This document shows, one piece after another, positions 40,701 through 52,960 of a stretch of 64,000 nt of DNA. Position numbers and translations under genes: made by a program. Source of the stretch: Psettodes erumei. Lineage: Eukaryota; Chordata; Actinopteri; Pleuronectiformes; Psettodidae. The DNA lies in NCBI GenBank assembly GCA_016785225.1, contig JAFBJZ010000863.1, positions 248,001 through 312,000 of the forward strand, read 5' to 3'. Position 1 is the stretch's first letter, and each line of letters begins with the position of its first letter. The notes under the pieces were generated by a model. The model ran no database searches and was not told where the DNA came from. It saw only the letters and a program-made list of their open reading frames with translations.

Positions 40701-42972
40701 CCTTTGCCAGAGCATGCTTCATTTTTTGGCTTCATCCAGTTTCCAAGTCCACAAGAACTCGGCACAGTCTGACTTTTTCAGCTCGAGACGAGGCAGATGC
40801 CAAAATATAGCCGGTTCCCGCAGGGAGTTTCACAGTGTGTGTAACTTTCTTTAAGTAGCCAGCAGTTTCTCGAGAAACAAGAAAAGCATTGTAATGTGTA
40901 TTTTGGGTCAAGTTATGCATTAACTGATATGTCAGCGTGATACCAAACCCCCGAGTTTGCCCCGGATGTGTCACTGATGTCTGAATGTCTGTGTGATAGA
41001 AAAAGCTCGTAGTCCAGTCCATTTACCAAAGAACATGCCGGTAAATGCATTTTATGCTACTAGATGAATCTTTAATATGGGAATATTCAGTCAAGGGCAA
41101 AAAGAAATGCTGTTTTCTTGTTTTTATAATCTTGTTAAATTCTCTTTATCTGGTTTTATTTGACTTCAAACTGGAGCGTCCTATCGGTATTCCACTTCTT
41201 GGGTGAAAGCGAGTCTTCACAGACTGGCTCCTAATTCTGTAAATTTAACAAACAGTACAAGATCACTTTATATATATATATATATATTTTGTGGGATACA
41301 AGTACTTTTTAAGAGTGAAAACAGTCAGATGTGTGTGTTGACTGTAGATTCCCAGGGCAACCAGTGAGGGGTTTTATTATTAATATTTTTTTAACATAAT
41401 TGAGCAGCGTACAGATCTGTACTCCATCAATAAAGTCCCCTGCTAAATCCAGATTGTTTGATTTATCACTGAGCCCTCTCCTCCTCCCGCTGCGTGCTGT
41501 GTGGTTTGGAAAACGCTCGGTGCATCCCGAAGAGCCAAGATTAGGGCGATGAATCACACTGAAGGAACGAACTTGTCGGCAAGGAGAGATGCTATCGACG
41601 TTGTTAAAGAGGGCAAACACGAGGGTGTTTTTTTCCCCGTATGTGGCGAGTGACCGGTACCTGCTTAGAGAGCGCACAAGGGCGGCGGTGATTGGCGCCA
41701 TCGTCCCGTGACACAAAGGTCAACAAGTTCCCCCGCAAAAGAAGCTGATCCAGCCACAACATCGCCAGCTGCGAGGCTTAAATAAACTCGCCGCAGTTAC
41801 TTTTTGATTAAAGGGGGAGGCCGCATCAGGCGGCGTGTCAGGCTCTTAGTGATTTGTTCTGTACGAGGTTTGTGAGAGGTCAGTAAGGCAAAGAGGGGGA
41901 AAAAAAAGGAAGAGGAAAACTGCCCCAGTGGAACACACACCTTGGTTGTTTAGTTGGAGAACACGGACAGAGCGGTGTAAGAGCTCAGGGAGCGCAGGGA
42001 GAACGTTTTTCCTTCGGAATGACAGAGCCAGATGGAAAGCAGTCGGAGCGCGGGCTGGATCCACCTGTGGAGAAGCTGACTTCATGCAGTTTGACCGGAG
42101 CGTGCCTCAATCTGTTTTTCTTCATATTTCTATTTGTTCCTCTGTCCCTCCCTTTTCGTCAAAAAAGGGATTCATCGACAGTAAAGTTAAATAAAATTTA
42201 TTCTAATTCCAACTTTTGGTTTTAATTTACAGCGAAGCTGCAGCTGATTCCTTAATGATTTGATTCATCGTTTGCTTTTTGAAACATGGATAATATCCAT
42301 CTCAATTTTCGTCTTCAGTTTTCCTGTTTTGTCCAGAACAAGAAAATAACACAAAACACAACTGCTTGGTTGTTTCTAATTTCCCTTCTATTGATTTATC
42401 ATTTCAGATTTAATTTCTGAGTTAATGTACAGCAGGACTCATCTTTTCATTCAGTTTGTGTAGACAAACTTGAAAATCACCTCACCTCCAACGTTGTCGG
42501 CCCGCACCGCTCGCCCATCTCAGCCCCCTGACGGCTGCTGCAGCCGTGTTTTGGCTCATGTTCAGTAGCGTGCCACCCTCTCCGGTCTTTATGAAGTCTC
42601 ACAGTCTGGCTTCTGACTTGTTCGGGCGGTGCTGTGATCCGATGAGCCCTTCATGACTTAGTGATGACCGTCGTCGTGAACCTCGAGCATCCATTCAGCT
42701 ACACGCATAGTTTCTGAGTCTTTCAGCCTTAACAAGAGCAGAAGAGCCAGACGAAAAGCTCTGGGTGTCGTGTTGTCCGGAGGGAAAAAAAACATATTAG
42801 AGTGGATTATACTGCTCATTTGAATGAATGTCTACATGGTATTGAATATCATAAATATAACCAGGTGTGTGTATATGCCTGTAAGGAAAATAGTCAATTT
42901 TTTTTAAAGCTGATCCAGGTTATATGGTCTGCAGCATAGTGTTTATTCTGTGCTTGAAATCTGTGCACACCA

Positions 42973-43045
<73 letters not shown>

Positions 43046-43161
43046 TGCACGCTGCATCTTGAAGAGTTAAGATTACGCCCATGAATCACAGAGAAGGAAT
43101 GAAGTTGTCACAAGTGAGAAGGGGTACAGCAAGAGATTGCCAGAGATGGGAAACCTAATGG

Positions 43162-43232
<71 letters not shown>

Positions 43233-46200
43233 CGTGCATGTTGACTTAATGTCGCGCATCAGCCGAAGCAAATTTGTGCAATGACATCTCACCGCCTCAT
43301 CTTGGACACATTACCACTTTTTTAACTCGATGGAACGTCTCCATCCAAAAATCTTTTATTTATGAATTTCAAATCGGCCATAAAACTACAGCTGACACCC
43401 CTCGCCTTTTATTCTATAATGAATCTAACTACTCATTTTATTTCTATTCCTTTATATCATCCTGCCGCGTTTGCTGGCGTTGGTGCACTTATTTTGACAT
43501 GTTTGCAGAACACTAATTAAATCTCATGTCAGGCCTGCTTGTATTCACTTCCTGTCGGTGCATGTGAACAGTAGTATAACGTATGTTTCAGGAGGAGCTA
43601 TGTTAAATATGACAAGATATCCGTGTTTGTTTTTAGCACCTGAGCTGAAACAGAAAATTTATCTGCACCTACTGGATTTTAATGGTTGCAGTTTCTTCTT
43701 CAGAGACAGCCTTTCTCTTATCATAAATTGAATATTATTTTGGTTTTGGACTGTTGGCTGGGAAAAAATAGGAATATGAAGAAGCAATAATCACCATGAT
43801 TGTTGAAAATAAGCGCCACGGCAATTGTCAGAAGAAATGAAACGATATTAAGCTTGTTGGGAAGCTAGCAGAGCGGCTACACAGGAGCACAGATGCAGCA
43901 TTTAAACAACAATCAGCGACATCGATAAAGACACAAGGTGTGTCACGATCTGTCTGATTCAGCTCGGCGGGTGATTGATCAAAGCCAGTGGGGTCATCGC
44001 TCCTCTGCCGGGCAGCCAGCCTGAAGTCGGCCTGATAATCGACAGCTCCTGGACACGAGTTAATAGAGTCTGCATCAAGCCTGAAGTCAGTTTAAGGTTC
44101 CTATTGACAAGCTGTGCTTGGCCTGAGATGTCCAGCACGGGTCACGCAACAAACATGTGTGATCCGGCGTGACTGGACGGGGAGCTGCATCTCAGCACGA
44201 TGTTTGATCTGATGAGGAGCGGGTTAGATATTTTGCAGCTTCATCAGGAGACCTGCATGCAGCGCACTGTGGAGCATTTCACACGCCAACCTGCTGAGAG
44301 TCATTTTGACAGTGGTTACAGCGTGCCATTTGGCCGCCCAGGGGCAGGACGGCAGCTCGGACGTAAAATGAGCGTGTCCGACTGTGAGAGATAGCGGAGG
44401 ATTGGGTGGGGTGGGCGGGGTGGAGGCCCAGGTCCTTTGTCAGCGGGAAAAGGCCTCAGAACGTCTCAGGACAACCAGTCTCGCACTAACTCAGCGGACC
44501 GTTTGAGATGTGACGGAGCTTTGTTCAAGCTCTAACAGCAAAGAGAAAAGTCGGGTGGGGGCGTCTCCACAGGCCGAAGAGCCAGGTTTGTGGGTGTGGA
44601 TGTGGGTTTGCGGAGACCGTCGTCAGAAGCATGCAACGGGCCCGGGAGCCAGAAAAGTTGTAAGTCAACATTGGCTCGACTGTTTCAGGAAATTACAGAT
44701 GGGGTCGGCCACAGACCCCACCCAGCCCGATGTTGGAAAGTTTTCTAAGCCATGGTCCTAAGCCCACGAAATCTGTCGAACCTCAGACCACAGCCCACAC
44801 CGCAGCTGGGTGTAGTTAAGTGTGGTCTGTTGCACTTGTGACCCCACCCGGCTCAGATGTAGCCAGACACTTCAGCGGTGTCACGGCCCGTCACAAAGTG
44901 TGGAGAGAGCATGTTGTCCCCGCACAATCAGGATTACACGCCTACAATCACATGACGCCCGGGCTCCTCCCCGAACCCTCGACACGTCATCAACATGCAT
45001 CCAGGAGTCTAATCAGCCCGTGCTATCCAATCAGCAAGCAGTTCCACTTCACCGGGCTGATTTTCTCTCTCTGACAGCCGCAGGCCAGAGGAGTTTTGGT
45101 CGTGCCTTTTGTTCCGATAATATCTCCTCTTGTTTTTAATCCTGGCAACAACTTGGCATGAAAAGCAGACCTTCCCTCTAACTCCTTTGCGCCCGGTCAC
45201 GAATCAGATCCTGACGATAAACTCTGAAGAGCAAACCTGGCCCAGAGGCAACAGAGCGGGAGACGTGCCGCCGAGCAATGACCTAAAGTTTTGCAGTTTG
45301 AGGTTTTAACACACAGTGTTTGAGTTGAAGGGCAGTCAGAATGTATGTGTGAACACTGTTTGTTCACAGTTGCTCCTTTGTCGAATGGCTTTACAAACCT
45401 AGAGTGGACAGACTTTCTGTCATCTACCTAGCAGCTCAGTGGAACGTGACCAAACCTTAGCCACCATATTGTTTCTGTTTTGTTCAGACTCCCTTTCTGT
45501 CTGGGCTGCAGGTGAGACGCTCCCACTCGAGATGTTCGAGCCACCTGTCACTTAATCACGTCATGATTCGCTAACTGTTCGTCTTTCCTCCTCTGTTGTG
45601 TCCACAGTACTTTGTCCTGCTGCTGTGCATCTTCCTGTTGGAGGTGCTGGCTGGCGTCCTGGCGTACATCTACTACCAGCAGGTAATGCCCCACCATAGG
45701 CAAGTCTGTTCATATGAATTTTACAACACAACTAGGGATTTGTATATTAGGTTTTATGGAGGAGCAACTGGAAAAGATGGGAAGACGAGATACTGATTTC
45801 ACCTGACAAAAAAAAAATTGCTCTGCAATTCTGAACCGCGACAAAATCGGCACAATAGCTGGGATCACAGGGAGGAAATAGAAGACAGCCCATTAAAAAT
45901 ACAAGTATCAGGCTGACCGTTTTACTCAGGGTACATTTATTCCAAATGGGATGAAAAATGCCTCCAGTGGTACACATAACAAGGCTGAATGCACTGTGTC
46001 AGACTCATTCGAGAACTCGGTATGATTTTCAACTGAAGCACATTCAAACCGGGCCTCTGTCACTAATTTCACGTTCACTCCACAACCGGATAAACAAAGA
46101 GCTCAGCTGACACAGGTTAATGATTAAAGAGAGGTGGTCAGCACCACAAAATGGGGCCTAAATACGCATGTGCTTATTTTCTTGTCTCATTTGCCGTAGT

Positions 46201-49200
46201 TAATGCAAAAAGCCAAAGTAAAGCTGACAACCTCCCTCGGCACATTTCAGCCATTTCATTTCACATTCACATTTTCAGAGTCAGACCAGCTGCACTGCAA
46301 GGAGTCGCAAATGAGGTTTTTTTTTTCCTCGTGCAATATTAACAGCATATAGCTTTCCACCAGCACCGGTTCCACCCTGACGAGTGTTAACGCCCGGTGG
46401 CTCGTAGCTCAGCAACAGGACTTTTCTCAGTCTAGAGGTGCACTGCTATCATTATAACTGCCTCATTCATAATACACAACTCGTCTGAGCATTAACAGTC
46501 ACTGAGCTTCAAGGCTCCGTCCTGCTTCCTAAATCTGCGTCTCCTTTGCTCGCTTCCAAAGACTCCTCCTGAAACCCGCTCTTCCTCTCCCTCCTTGTTA
46601 TCGTTTTTTCATTTCCCTAATTAGTCATGCGGACTGTGCTTTTGCTTTCTTTTTTTCAAGAGGCCTAAAATCTTGTGGAAATTACTAAAAATTGCACTTG
46701 CTTACACTGCAAGCTGCAGAATCACTGTCAGAACAGTTCTGCCTGTGCCAACCGGCTCCACCTACTGTAAAGGAAAGTTACAGCAGCAGCAGTTTGCGCC
46801 ACCTTCAGAAAAAACATTTAGTACAATCTATTGTGTTGTTGCCATTTTTGCGTGTGTTAAGACAAAGTGAAACAGAATCCTCCTTCGGCTATATACAGCT
46901 TAATGCATCCTCATCACAACAGCTTTTCACAGAAACCCTAAGGTTTCTATTATACACAATTAACTGCAGAACGTGCTGTTACCTTCCTTGCCTGTAGATG
47001 GCGCATGATGCCCTTTAATCACCTGCTGCTGAAGTTACTTTATCATAGATGGAGGATTGAGCTCACATTTGCATTTACGTGCGTGCGGTTGTTGCTGTTT
47101 TCACTTCCCTGCTGCAACTGTCAACAGGTAAAACAAAAGGCCAAACTCTTCCTCCTCCTCCTCCATTTCCTCAGTCTTCACCTCTCGTCTCATCTCTCTC
47201 CATCCTCCCTCCCTCTTTTCATCATTCATTCCCTTGATATCTCCTTCACGCTTTGATTTACAGTGGTTTCCCAGCTGGCTTGTTGCCATAGAAACTGAGC
47301 CCCCCAGACCTCCTGCTCCTCCAGTGAGCGTTGTCTGCCACTGGTCTAGGGAACAAAAACCCCCCAAAACAACAAAAACAAAACAGAGACTTCTTCTGCC
47401 TTGGCTCCGGCCTTGTCCTCATCCTCGTCTGTCCTTCTGCTGTTAGAACCGTTGACGTCCATGACGTGTATCGTCGAGAGAGCGATTAAAATCCTCTGTG
47501 CTTTAAATGTCATCAGCAGCACAATCACCAGTTGCAGCAGCTAATTCATCCTTAATGATGGTCATGCACCGTGCCGGGCCTCAGATTTTCAGGGTCGCTG
47601 TGTAATGGGTTTGTCCCGGTCCGTGTGTCTGAACAGTTGAACGAGGACCTGAAGCAGAACCTGAAGGAGACCATGAACAACAAATATCAACAGAAGACCC
47701 ATGAACACATCACAAGGGCTGTGGACAAGCTGCAGCAGGAGGTAAGCATCTGCATGCCAAGAGGCTTGTATTAACGGGTGTATAATAACTACCTATTTTA
47801 CAAGGTGGAAGTCAATTTAATGTCATTTTTTTTAGCCACAAACTCTCAAACTAATAATTAACCTTTAAGTAAGGACCTTGGCATTTCATCAAAAGTCACA
47901 TGGACTCGCACGTGGCTTGTCACTGGACAGAGTCTTGGGAACCTCTCATCCCATCAGATTAGAGATTTTGATGATGGGGGCGAGTCAGAACAAATCCGAT
48001 TCTGGTCCCTCTGACTTCAGCTAAGCATGATGGACTTGTCTGCGTGCTCCGCTGTAATTTGCCCTCTCTTTTGCTTATACCAGTTGACAGCACACGAAGC
48101 AGTGGATAAATGCGAGCTGCAGCCGAGGCTTCAGTTGGGTTTATATTTTAGCCTCCGTTTTTTCAAGTATGAGAAGCCCCTGGATATCAGATGTCAACAC
48201 TGAGTCTATATTCTTACTTCCAAACTTTTTATTTTGTGGCATTCACAGGCTTTGCTTTTAAAGGAGTAGTTTAACACTTCCTGCTCAGAGAGTTGCTGTT
48301 GGTGAGATGATCGATACCTCAGGCAGCTCATATCTGTCAACCAGCAGCTGGTAATCTAATCTCATCATATAAATGGAACCAGCTAATCTGTCCAAAAGTA
48401 ACAAAATCAAAGTACCGGCACATTTAAAATGCACTGACAAACAAGGTACATCTTTTTTGTTTCAAAATGTCATATTGTAGTTTTATCTGCGCTTATGTGC
48501 AGGACTATGTCTTAATCAGAATCAGTTGCCAGACAATCAGCCGAGTCGGGACTCTTTACTGCTCCCCAGCCAAGAAACTGTCCCGTGTTTTGTTAGCCTT
48601 GGACAGAGCCTGGCCGGCCTTGTCCCCTTGTTCCCAGTCTTTCCACTGGAGCTAAGCTAACTGACTGCCTGATACAGCTTCATATTCACTGCACAGATAT
48701 CAGAGTGGTGCCGGTCTTCTTTTAAAACTCTCAGTGTGAAAGCAAACAAGCCTATTTCCCAAAATGTCAAACTCTCCCTTGTGCAAATCACACTGGGTTT
48801 TGTTTGTCTTTGCCTTAGTGAAATGTGGTATTGATCTTGTGTTGTTGGTATCAAACCCTTTCTGATGGTTTCTAATGTGTCCTCTTGTTCTTTTCGCCAC
48901 AATCACCTGCGCAGCTCAAACACCCCTGTGTTTCCCTCTGTCTCCCCTGTCAGTTCAAGTGCTGCGGGAGCAACAGCTCATCTGACTGGGCCGCGAGCAT
49001 CTGGATCCGCTCCATAGAGTCGGACCACAGGGAAGTGCCTGACAGCTGCTGTAAGACTCCCACCGAGTTCTGCGGCCGCAGCATCCACCCGTCCAACATC
49101 TACAGGGTGGAGGTGAGAGGATGAACAGGAGTCGGCGGGGTTGAGCTTTCAGTACAAGCGGCTTAATCGGTAGCTCTGTCATGTCTCGGTGTGTTAGCAG

Positions 49201-49453
49201 AGAGACTTTGTGGGAGCAGAGAAAGAAGAGCCCACGCATCCGATCCGTGTACATAACAAATGTTTGCTGTGAGACTCGCAATGCTCCCACATCAACTGAT
49301 GCTACATCAAGACAGGCTTTGTTTTTTTTCATTTAGGGTGGCTGCATCACCAAACTGGAGAACTTCATCCTGGACCATCTGAAGATCATTGGAGCAGTGG
49401 GCGTTGGGATTGCCTGTGTGCAGGTTAGCAAAGAGCTCTGCTTTTTCATCAAA

Positions 49454-49505
<52 letters not shown>

Positions 49506-49644
49506 TTAAATAAATGTACAGCACATCCGTGGAGATTGCAGTTTTGCTAAATTATGTTTTCCTTCCCGTCTATCCGATCCCCAGATCATAGGGATGGTGT
49601 TTACGTGCTGCCTGTATCGGAGTCTAAAGGCGGAGCCGTACTAA
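36051..49644 (+). CDS. cd151: Tetraspanin CD151 (or teleost paralogue cd151l), complete, seven coding exons
   Basis: CD151 organises laminin-binding integrins in tetraspanin-enriched membrane domains. Exons: 36051-36134, 39413-39604, 45608-45682, 47637-47741, 48954-49112, 49337-49423, 49585-49644. All are phase 0 with GT/AG borders and give 253 aa, the same as human CD151. Four membrane helices lie at about 16-38, 57-79, 92-115 and 220-243. The large extracellular loop carries the tetraspanin CCG (155-157), PDSCC (181-185) and a sixth Cys at 192 plus C208. An N-glycosylation site NSS sits at 159, as in human. Membrane-proximal cysteines (11, 15, 79, 80, 242, 243) fit known palmitoylation sites, and YRSL near the C terminus is a YxxPhi sorting signal. 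The human integrin-contact motif QRD at 194-196 is RSI here. Teleosts have two co-orthologues, and I cannot tell which this is. Confidence 0.95.
36135..39412 (+). other. cd151 intron 2
   Basis: No coding exon is recognised. Contents include a (GT)n microsatellite at 37698-37745 and a degenerate interspersed repeat copy at 39043-39205 immediately before the next exon. The remainder is unremarkable AT-rich sequence. Confidence 0.5.
39043..39205 (+). repeat. Degenerate teleost interspersed repeat copy
   Basis: Carries CAGTCCAAAACCCAAAGATA, then an AAATTCACT block, a GACAAAGAAAA block and a terminal CGACTAATCGGC block, in the order expected for the widespread element with TTAATCGATTA ends. It shares reverse-complement blocks with 43715-43855. 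Confidence 0.6.
42976..43230. repeat. Paired long (GT)n arrays
   Basis: Two arrays of roughly 58 bp and 67 bp lie about 130 bp apart. The first ends in (GA)n and the second in GC/GT variants. The spacer at 43050-43160 is unique sequence. Confidence 0.9.
43715..43855 (-). repeat. Degenerate teleost interspersed repeat copy
   Basis: TTTTGGTTTTGGACTGTTGG and the flanking TCATAAATTGAATATT block are the reverse complement of the 39043-39205 core (CCAACAGTCCAAAACC-type). Same family, opposite orientation. Confidence 0.6.
45683..47636 (+). other. cd151 intron 4
   Basis: No coding exon is seen. It contains a pyrimidine-rich block at 47140-47260 (CTC/TCC repeats) and an exact X-box match at 47282-47295. 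Confidence 0.5.
47282..47295 (+). promoter_or_regulatory. RFX X-box match in cd151 intron 4
   Basis: GTTGCCATAGAAAC fits GTHNYYATRRNAAC at all 14 positions. It is intronic and not near a recognised promoter, so it would have to act as an enhancer or be a chance match. Confidence 0.4.
48256..48780. mobile_element. Degenerate long-inverted-repeat (foldback-like) DNA element in cd151 intron 5
   Basis: The left end (AAAGGAGTAGTTTAACA at 48260) and the reverse complement of the right end (AAGGGAGAGTTTGACA from 48780) align with gaps over roughly 85 bp, including shared GAGAGTT and ATATCTGT blocks. The inner part contains blocks such as GCTAAGCTAACTG and TATTTCCCAAAATGTC that I recognise from an abundant interspersed repeat of percomorph genomes. 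It has no coding capacity, and target-site duplications are not clear. Confidence 0.7.
49455..49503. repeat. (AC)n microsatellite in the last cd151 intron
   Basis: About 24 AC units, 30 bp after the donor of the exon ending at 49423. Confidence 0.9.
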
Positions 49645-50910
49645 GAGAAGCGAAGAAGAGGAGAGGAAGAAGAGTGTGTGGGTGAAGCAGGTACGCCAAA
49701 ACTCAAACGGCCCCATAGGTTCTTCTCTCTCGACGTGCACGCAGGGGATCGCGTTGCACATCAGTGGATCTCATTTCAGCAAACAATGGGTGGAAAAACA
49801 CTACAAAGTTCCTTAAAATAATTAGGCACTTAAATTGCAGTCTCAGCTACATCTCTGAGATCGCAGCGCCGCGAGAAAAAGCCTCTGAGAGAAACCGATG
49901 AGACTCTGAACGCGGCTTGTGTAAATTAGCGGGACTAAAAGAGTGCAGTTTTTTTCCACCCTGTCTCCCCCGATGTACATTTTACACGTGTGGACCAGGT
50001 GCTACGCCCCAGAGTGGTGTTAAGATCAGCAGAGTAAAACTGGCACTTTTCAGAAAATGGCAATCCTGCAGCAGCAGCAGCAGCAGCAGCGTGGTTTAAC
50101 AAGTCCACGTCTGGGGCCCTCTTCTACTGTAACAGCATTTTATTTCTACATTAACTAATCCACTCGGGCATTTGAAGCCTCTGTTCCATAGCTGCCTTTT
50201 AAACTTCTCAACTGTTAGTTTTTAGGTTTTGTAAATGGCGATCTTCTGTAACGCCTGAGGCTCTTTCTTATGAACTGCTTTTGTCTTTAAGTTGCCACAG
50301 TGACATGTCAGTGTTTTTTTAAATGGAACTTAAACACTGCTTAGGGAACACATCATCCTCCAGTGTGAGGGCACACAAGTTACTGCCATGCTCAGCAACA
50401 TAACTGTGCCATTTGGGTAACACCAGCATTTTAAACCTGCTTGGCTTCTGTAAGGCGTAAAGTCTGATGCCAGTGAAGTGATTGTGTTAATGATAGATGT
50501 AAGCAGTGAAGCTAATATTACTCGTAAGAACGTTCCTCAGTAGTAGTTTTTTAATTTTATCGTCTTTTTTTTTATACATGGGTTTTTTTCCGCTGATGCC
50601 AAAGCCGTCAACCGTAGCTTTTTGTAAGGACCTACTGTATCTCTTCCAGCCTTAAATGCTTATCTACTGATGTCTCTTTTTTTAAAGATTGTTTTCTTAC
50701 ATGAAGATTTACTTTTTACTCTTCAATAATCCACCTATATATATCTGCCTTTAACAGACATGTGGTAGAAAGCGGTAGTTTCTCACTGTTAGTCAGGATC
50801 TCTTCCTGTGTGCCTCAAGACGACACTAAATTCAATCTGCTGTATTTCTGTTTTTGTGATAATCACAGGAATTATTCTAGTTTGAATAAACATCAACACC
50901 ACACTTTTGC
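49645..50910 (+). other. cd151: cd151 3' UTR
   Basis: Downstream of the TAA stop the plus strand stays free of other genes. The first canonical AATAAA is at 50885-50890, followed by a GT-rich stretch (50903-50930), which is good poly(A) context. This predicts a 3' UTR of about 1.26 kb. It contains seven CAG units at 50069-50089 and several T-rich segments. Confidence 0.6.
50885..50890 (+). terminator. cd151: Poly(A) signal of cd151
   Basis: AATAAA, 1241 bp after the stop codon, with a TGTGTTTG-type downstream element about 30 bp later. Confidence 0.6.
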
Positions 50911-51689
50911 GTCCGCTGTGTTTGCTTTCTCAGCAAAAGCCGGGCGGCGGCATGAGCGGCGTCCACATTTTTTAATTCCGTTAATAACTTTGAACAGCGG
51001 CACGTCACAAACGCCGAGCGACGTCCTTCACCTCGCAGTTATCAGGTCGTTTCACCCCAGAAACTGCCTAAATAAACCATTATTGTGTAAAGACAAACCC
51101 ACGTGCCTGTGACCAGTGGCCCTTACACAATTGGCACTGGCTTACAGGTGCATTAGTGTATTAACACAAAGTCAATTCCCTAATGTTACTGTACTGGCGT
51201 GATGTCGATTTCAGATGTGAGCCATATTCAAGACAGCTGCTCTTGGAGTGTATTATCTATAACTGCACATTCACCTATACGGCCGTTAATGGGATTTCTT
51301 CTTGGGGGGGTGTCTTATGACCCCTTGCATTGTTCAGAGTGACTGTGCATCAGTGTCATTGTGTAACAGCAGCAGTGACTGTGTGCAAACACAGGGAGGC
51401 AGCACCTGCCAGGCTTTCACCAACACAAACCACACTGATGAAAACAGCTGGTGAGAGTGTGTGCACAACACCCAGAGGCTATTGAGGATTCCCCCCCCAC
51501 ACACACACACACACACACAAACACACTACACTAGCACCCCCCACCCCCCCACCCCCCATCCCAAACACACTCACACTCTCTCCTAATTCTGAATGGCAGA
51601 AGAGATTTAATGTGGTCAGGAGGGTGGGGGAGTGAAAAAAAGAAATGGGTATTTTGTTGGGTTTTTTTTAATATGTGCACGCACAATGA

Positions 51690-52520
51690 TAAATGTCACT
51701 TGGTCGTTGAACTTTGCGTGCTTGCATTTTGATTGTGAAACGCACCGCCGATTCATCTGAGAATATGCTTTTCTCCGTGCGCCACATAACGAACCTCAAG
51801 AGAATCAAATGGCGCAGCAGTCAGCTCCCAGCTACAGACTACTAATTGCTTTCCATTGGGACCGCTAACAATGCAAATGAAGCCATTTCTCAGTGAGGGA
51901 AGGTGGTAGTATAAAAACATGCCCCCCCCCCCTCCTTTGTGTAAGCAGGCGCACAGTGGCGAAACGCAACAACAGAAATCAGTGTGCATTGTCATAGATA
52001 GCACCTCTTGAAGGTGCAGCACACCTTGTGAAAGCTGAGTCATCCCTGGCAAAATGAGCGGGTGAGTCCCCCACCCCCCACCCCCTGTTCCTCATAGGGT
52101 GGATTCGCTATTTAACGTTTCCATTGGAGTGAAAGTAGTTCCACACATGGAGATTTTAACGGGGCACTTCTCCAAAGGAGCAGACATCTGTGGAATGCAA
52201 GTCGTCCGCCCTGCTCTTGACACGGCCGTTGCCTTCGCTCGTTGCTCTGGAGTGTGACTTTTAAATAGATGGCAGAAATTATGACAAGCCTTTGAACAAC
52301 CAGTGTGTCCTATAAGCATTCGCACCCTGCCGATGAAAACCGTAATAAATCATCTCCCTCCTAGCCAGCCATGCGGGCCTCCCCGCCTGTTCCACTTGTT
52401 CGCTGTGACGGACCCGTGTCCAGGCCAACAACACGAGGGGTATGTTAATAATGCCAGCACATGACATTTCCAAAACATCTCCTCCAATGCTCTCTAAGCA
52501 GTTGTCCATTCGGTGCACAT
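51690..52520. promoter_or_regulatory. Candidate conserved noncoding block downstream of cd151
   Basis: The stretch is free of simple repeats apart from a short poly-C. It contains an octamer ATGCAAAT (about 51873), a TCF/SOX-like CCTTTGAACAA near 52290, and a CGTAATAAATC Hox/Abd-B-like site near 52342. Composition and motif density look like an enhancer, but conservation cannot be judged from one sequence. Confidence 0.3.
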
Positions 52521-52898
52521 GTCACCCGCTGCACCTCGGCCATCCAGCAGAGAGGTTTGCTATTTTCAGTACAGGGCCAGAGTGGGGGGTGCAGCTCTTA
52601 CACCCTTCACCTTAAACCTTTTTCCCGGGAGGTGTGACGTGATTCCTGCGCCTATGGGACAGACAGACAACAGGGCGCTGTGCTACAGTTTGTCTGCAGC
52701 TGATGACAGGAGGAGGAACATTCGTCCCCCAGGTTCACCCAAAGGCAGGGGAAGCCAAGGGTACGGAAGCCTGCGTCTCGGTCTGGGGTATTGCAACTTT
52801 GCATTTTAACTGCTGAGTTTCAGAATTCGTCGTTCCTGATATGGTTTCACGGCAGTTCCATTTATCATGAGCTTAAATGGTTCCTGTCTTCACAGGGG

Positions 52899-52960
52899 TC
52901 GAGTAAAGGTTAGGGTTGGGTGAGTATCGGTTATGGTTATGTTTAGGGTTACCTACAAGG
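52899..52960. repeat. Short degenerate telomere-like repeat
   Basis: Interrupted GGTTAGGGTT, GGTTATGGTTATG and TTTAGGGTTA units over about 50 bp. Too short and degenerate to indicate a fusion point. Confidence 0.5.

Larger units (their letters stand above)
39605..45607 (+). other. cd151 intron 3 (6 kb)
   Basis: This is the largest intron of the gene. It contains (TA)n at 41269-41288, two long (GT)n arrays (42976-43045 and 43164-43230), and a reverse-orientation interspersed repeat copy near 43715-43855. From 43950 to 45200 is a CpG-containing, low-repeat stretch that could be regulatory. No open frame here resembles a known protein. Confidence 0.5.

Noticed and set aside
50069..50089. CAG trinucleotide repeat as a possible expandable repeat.
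   Set aside because: Only seven units in a 3' UTR, within the normal range and not notable without population data.
52513..52809. 98-codon open frame.
   Set aside because: No resemblance to a known protein, no splice or promoter context, and composition typical of noncoding DNA.
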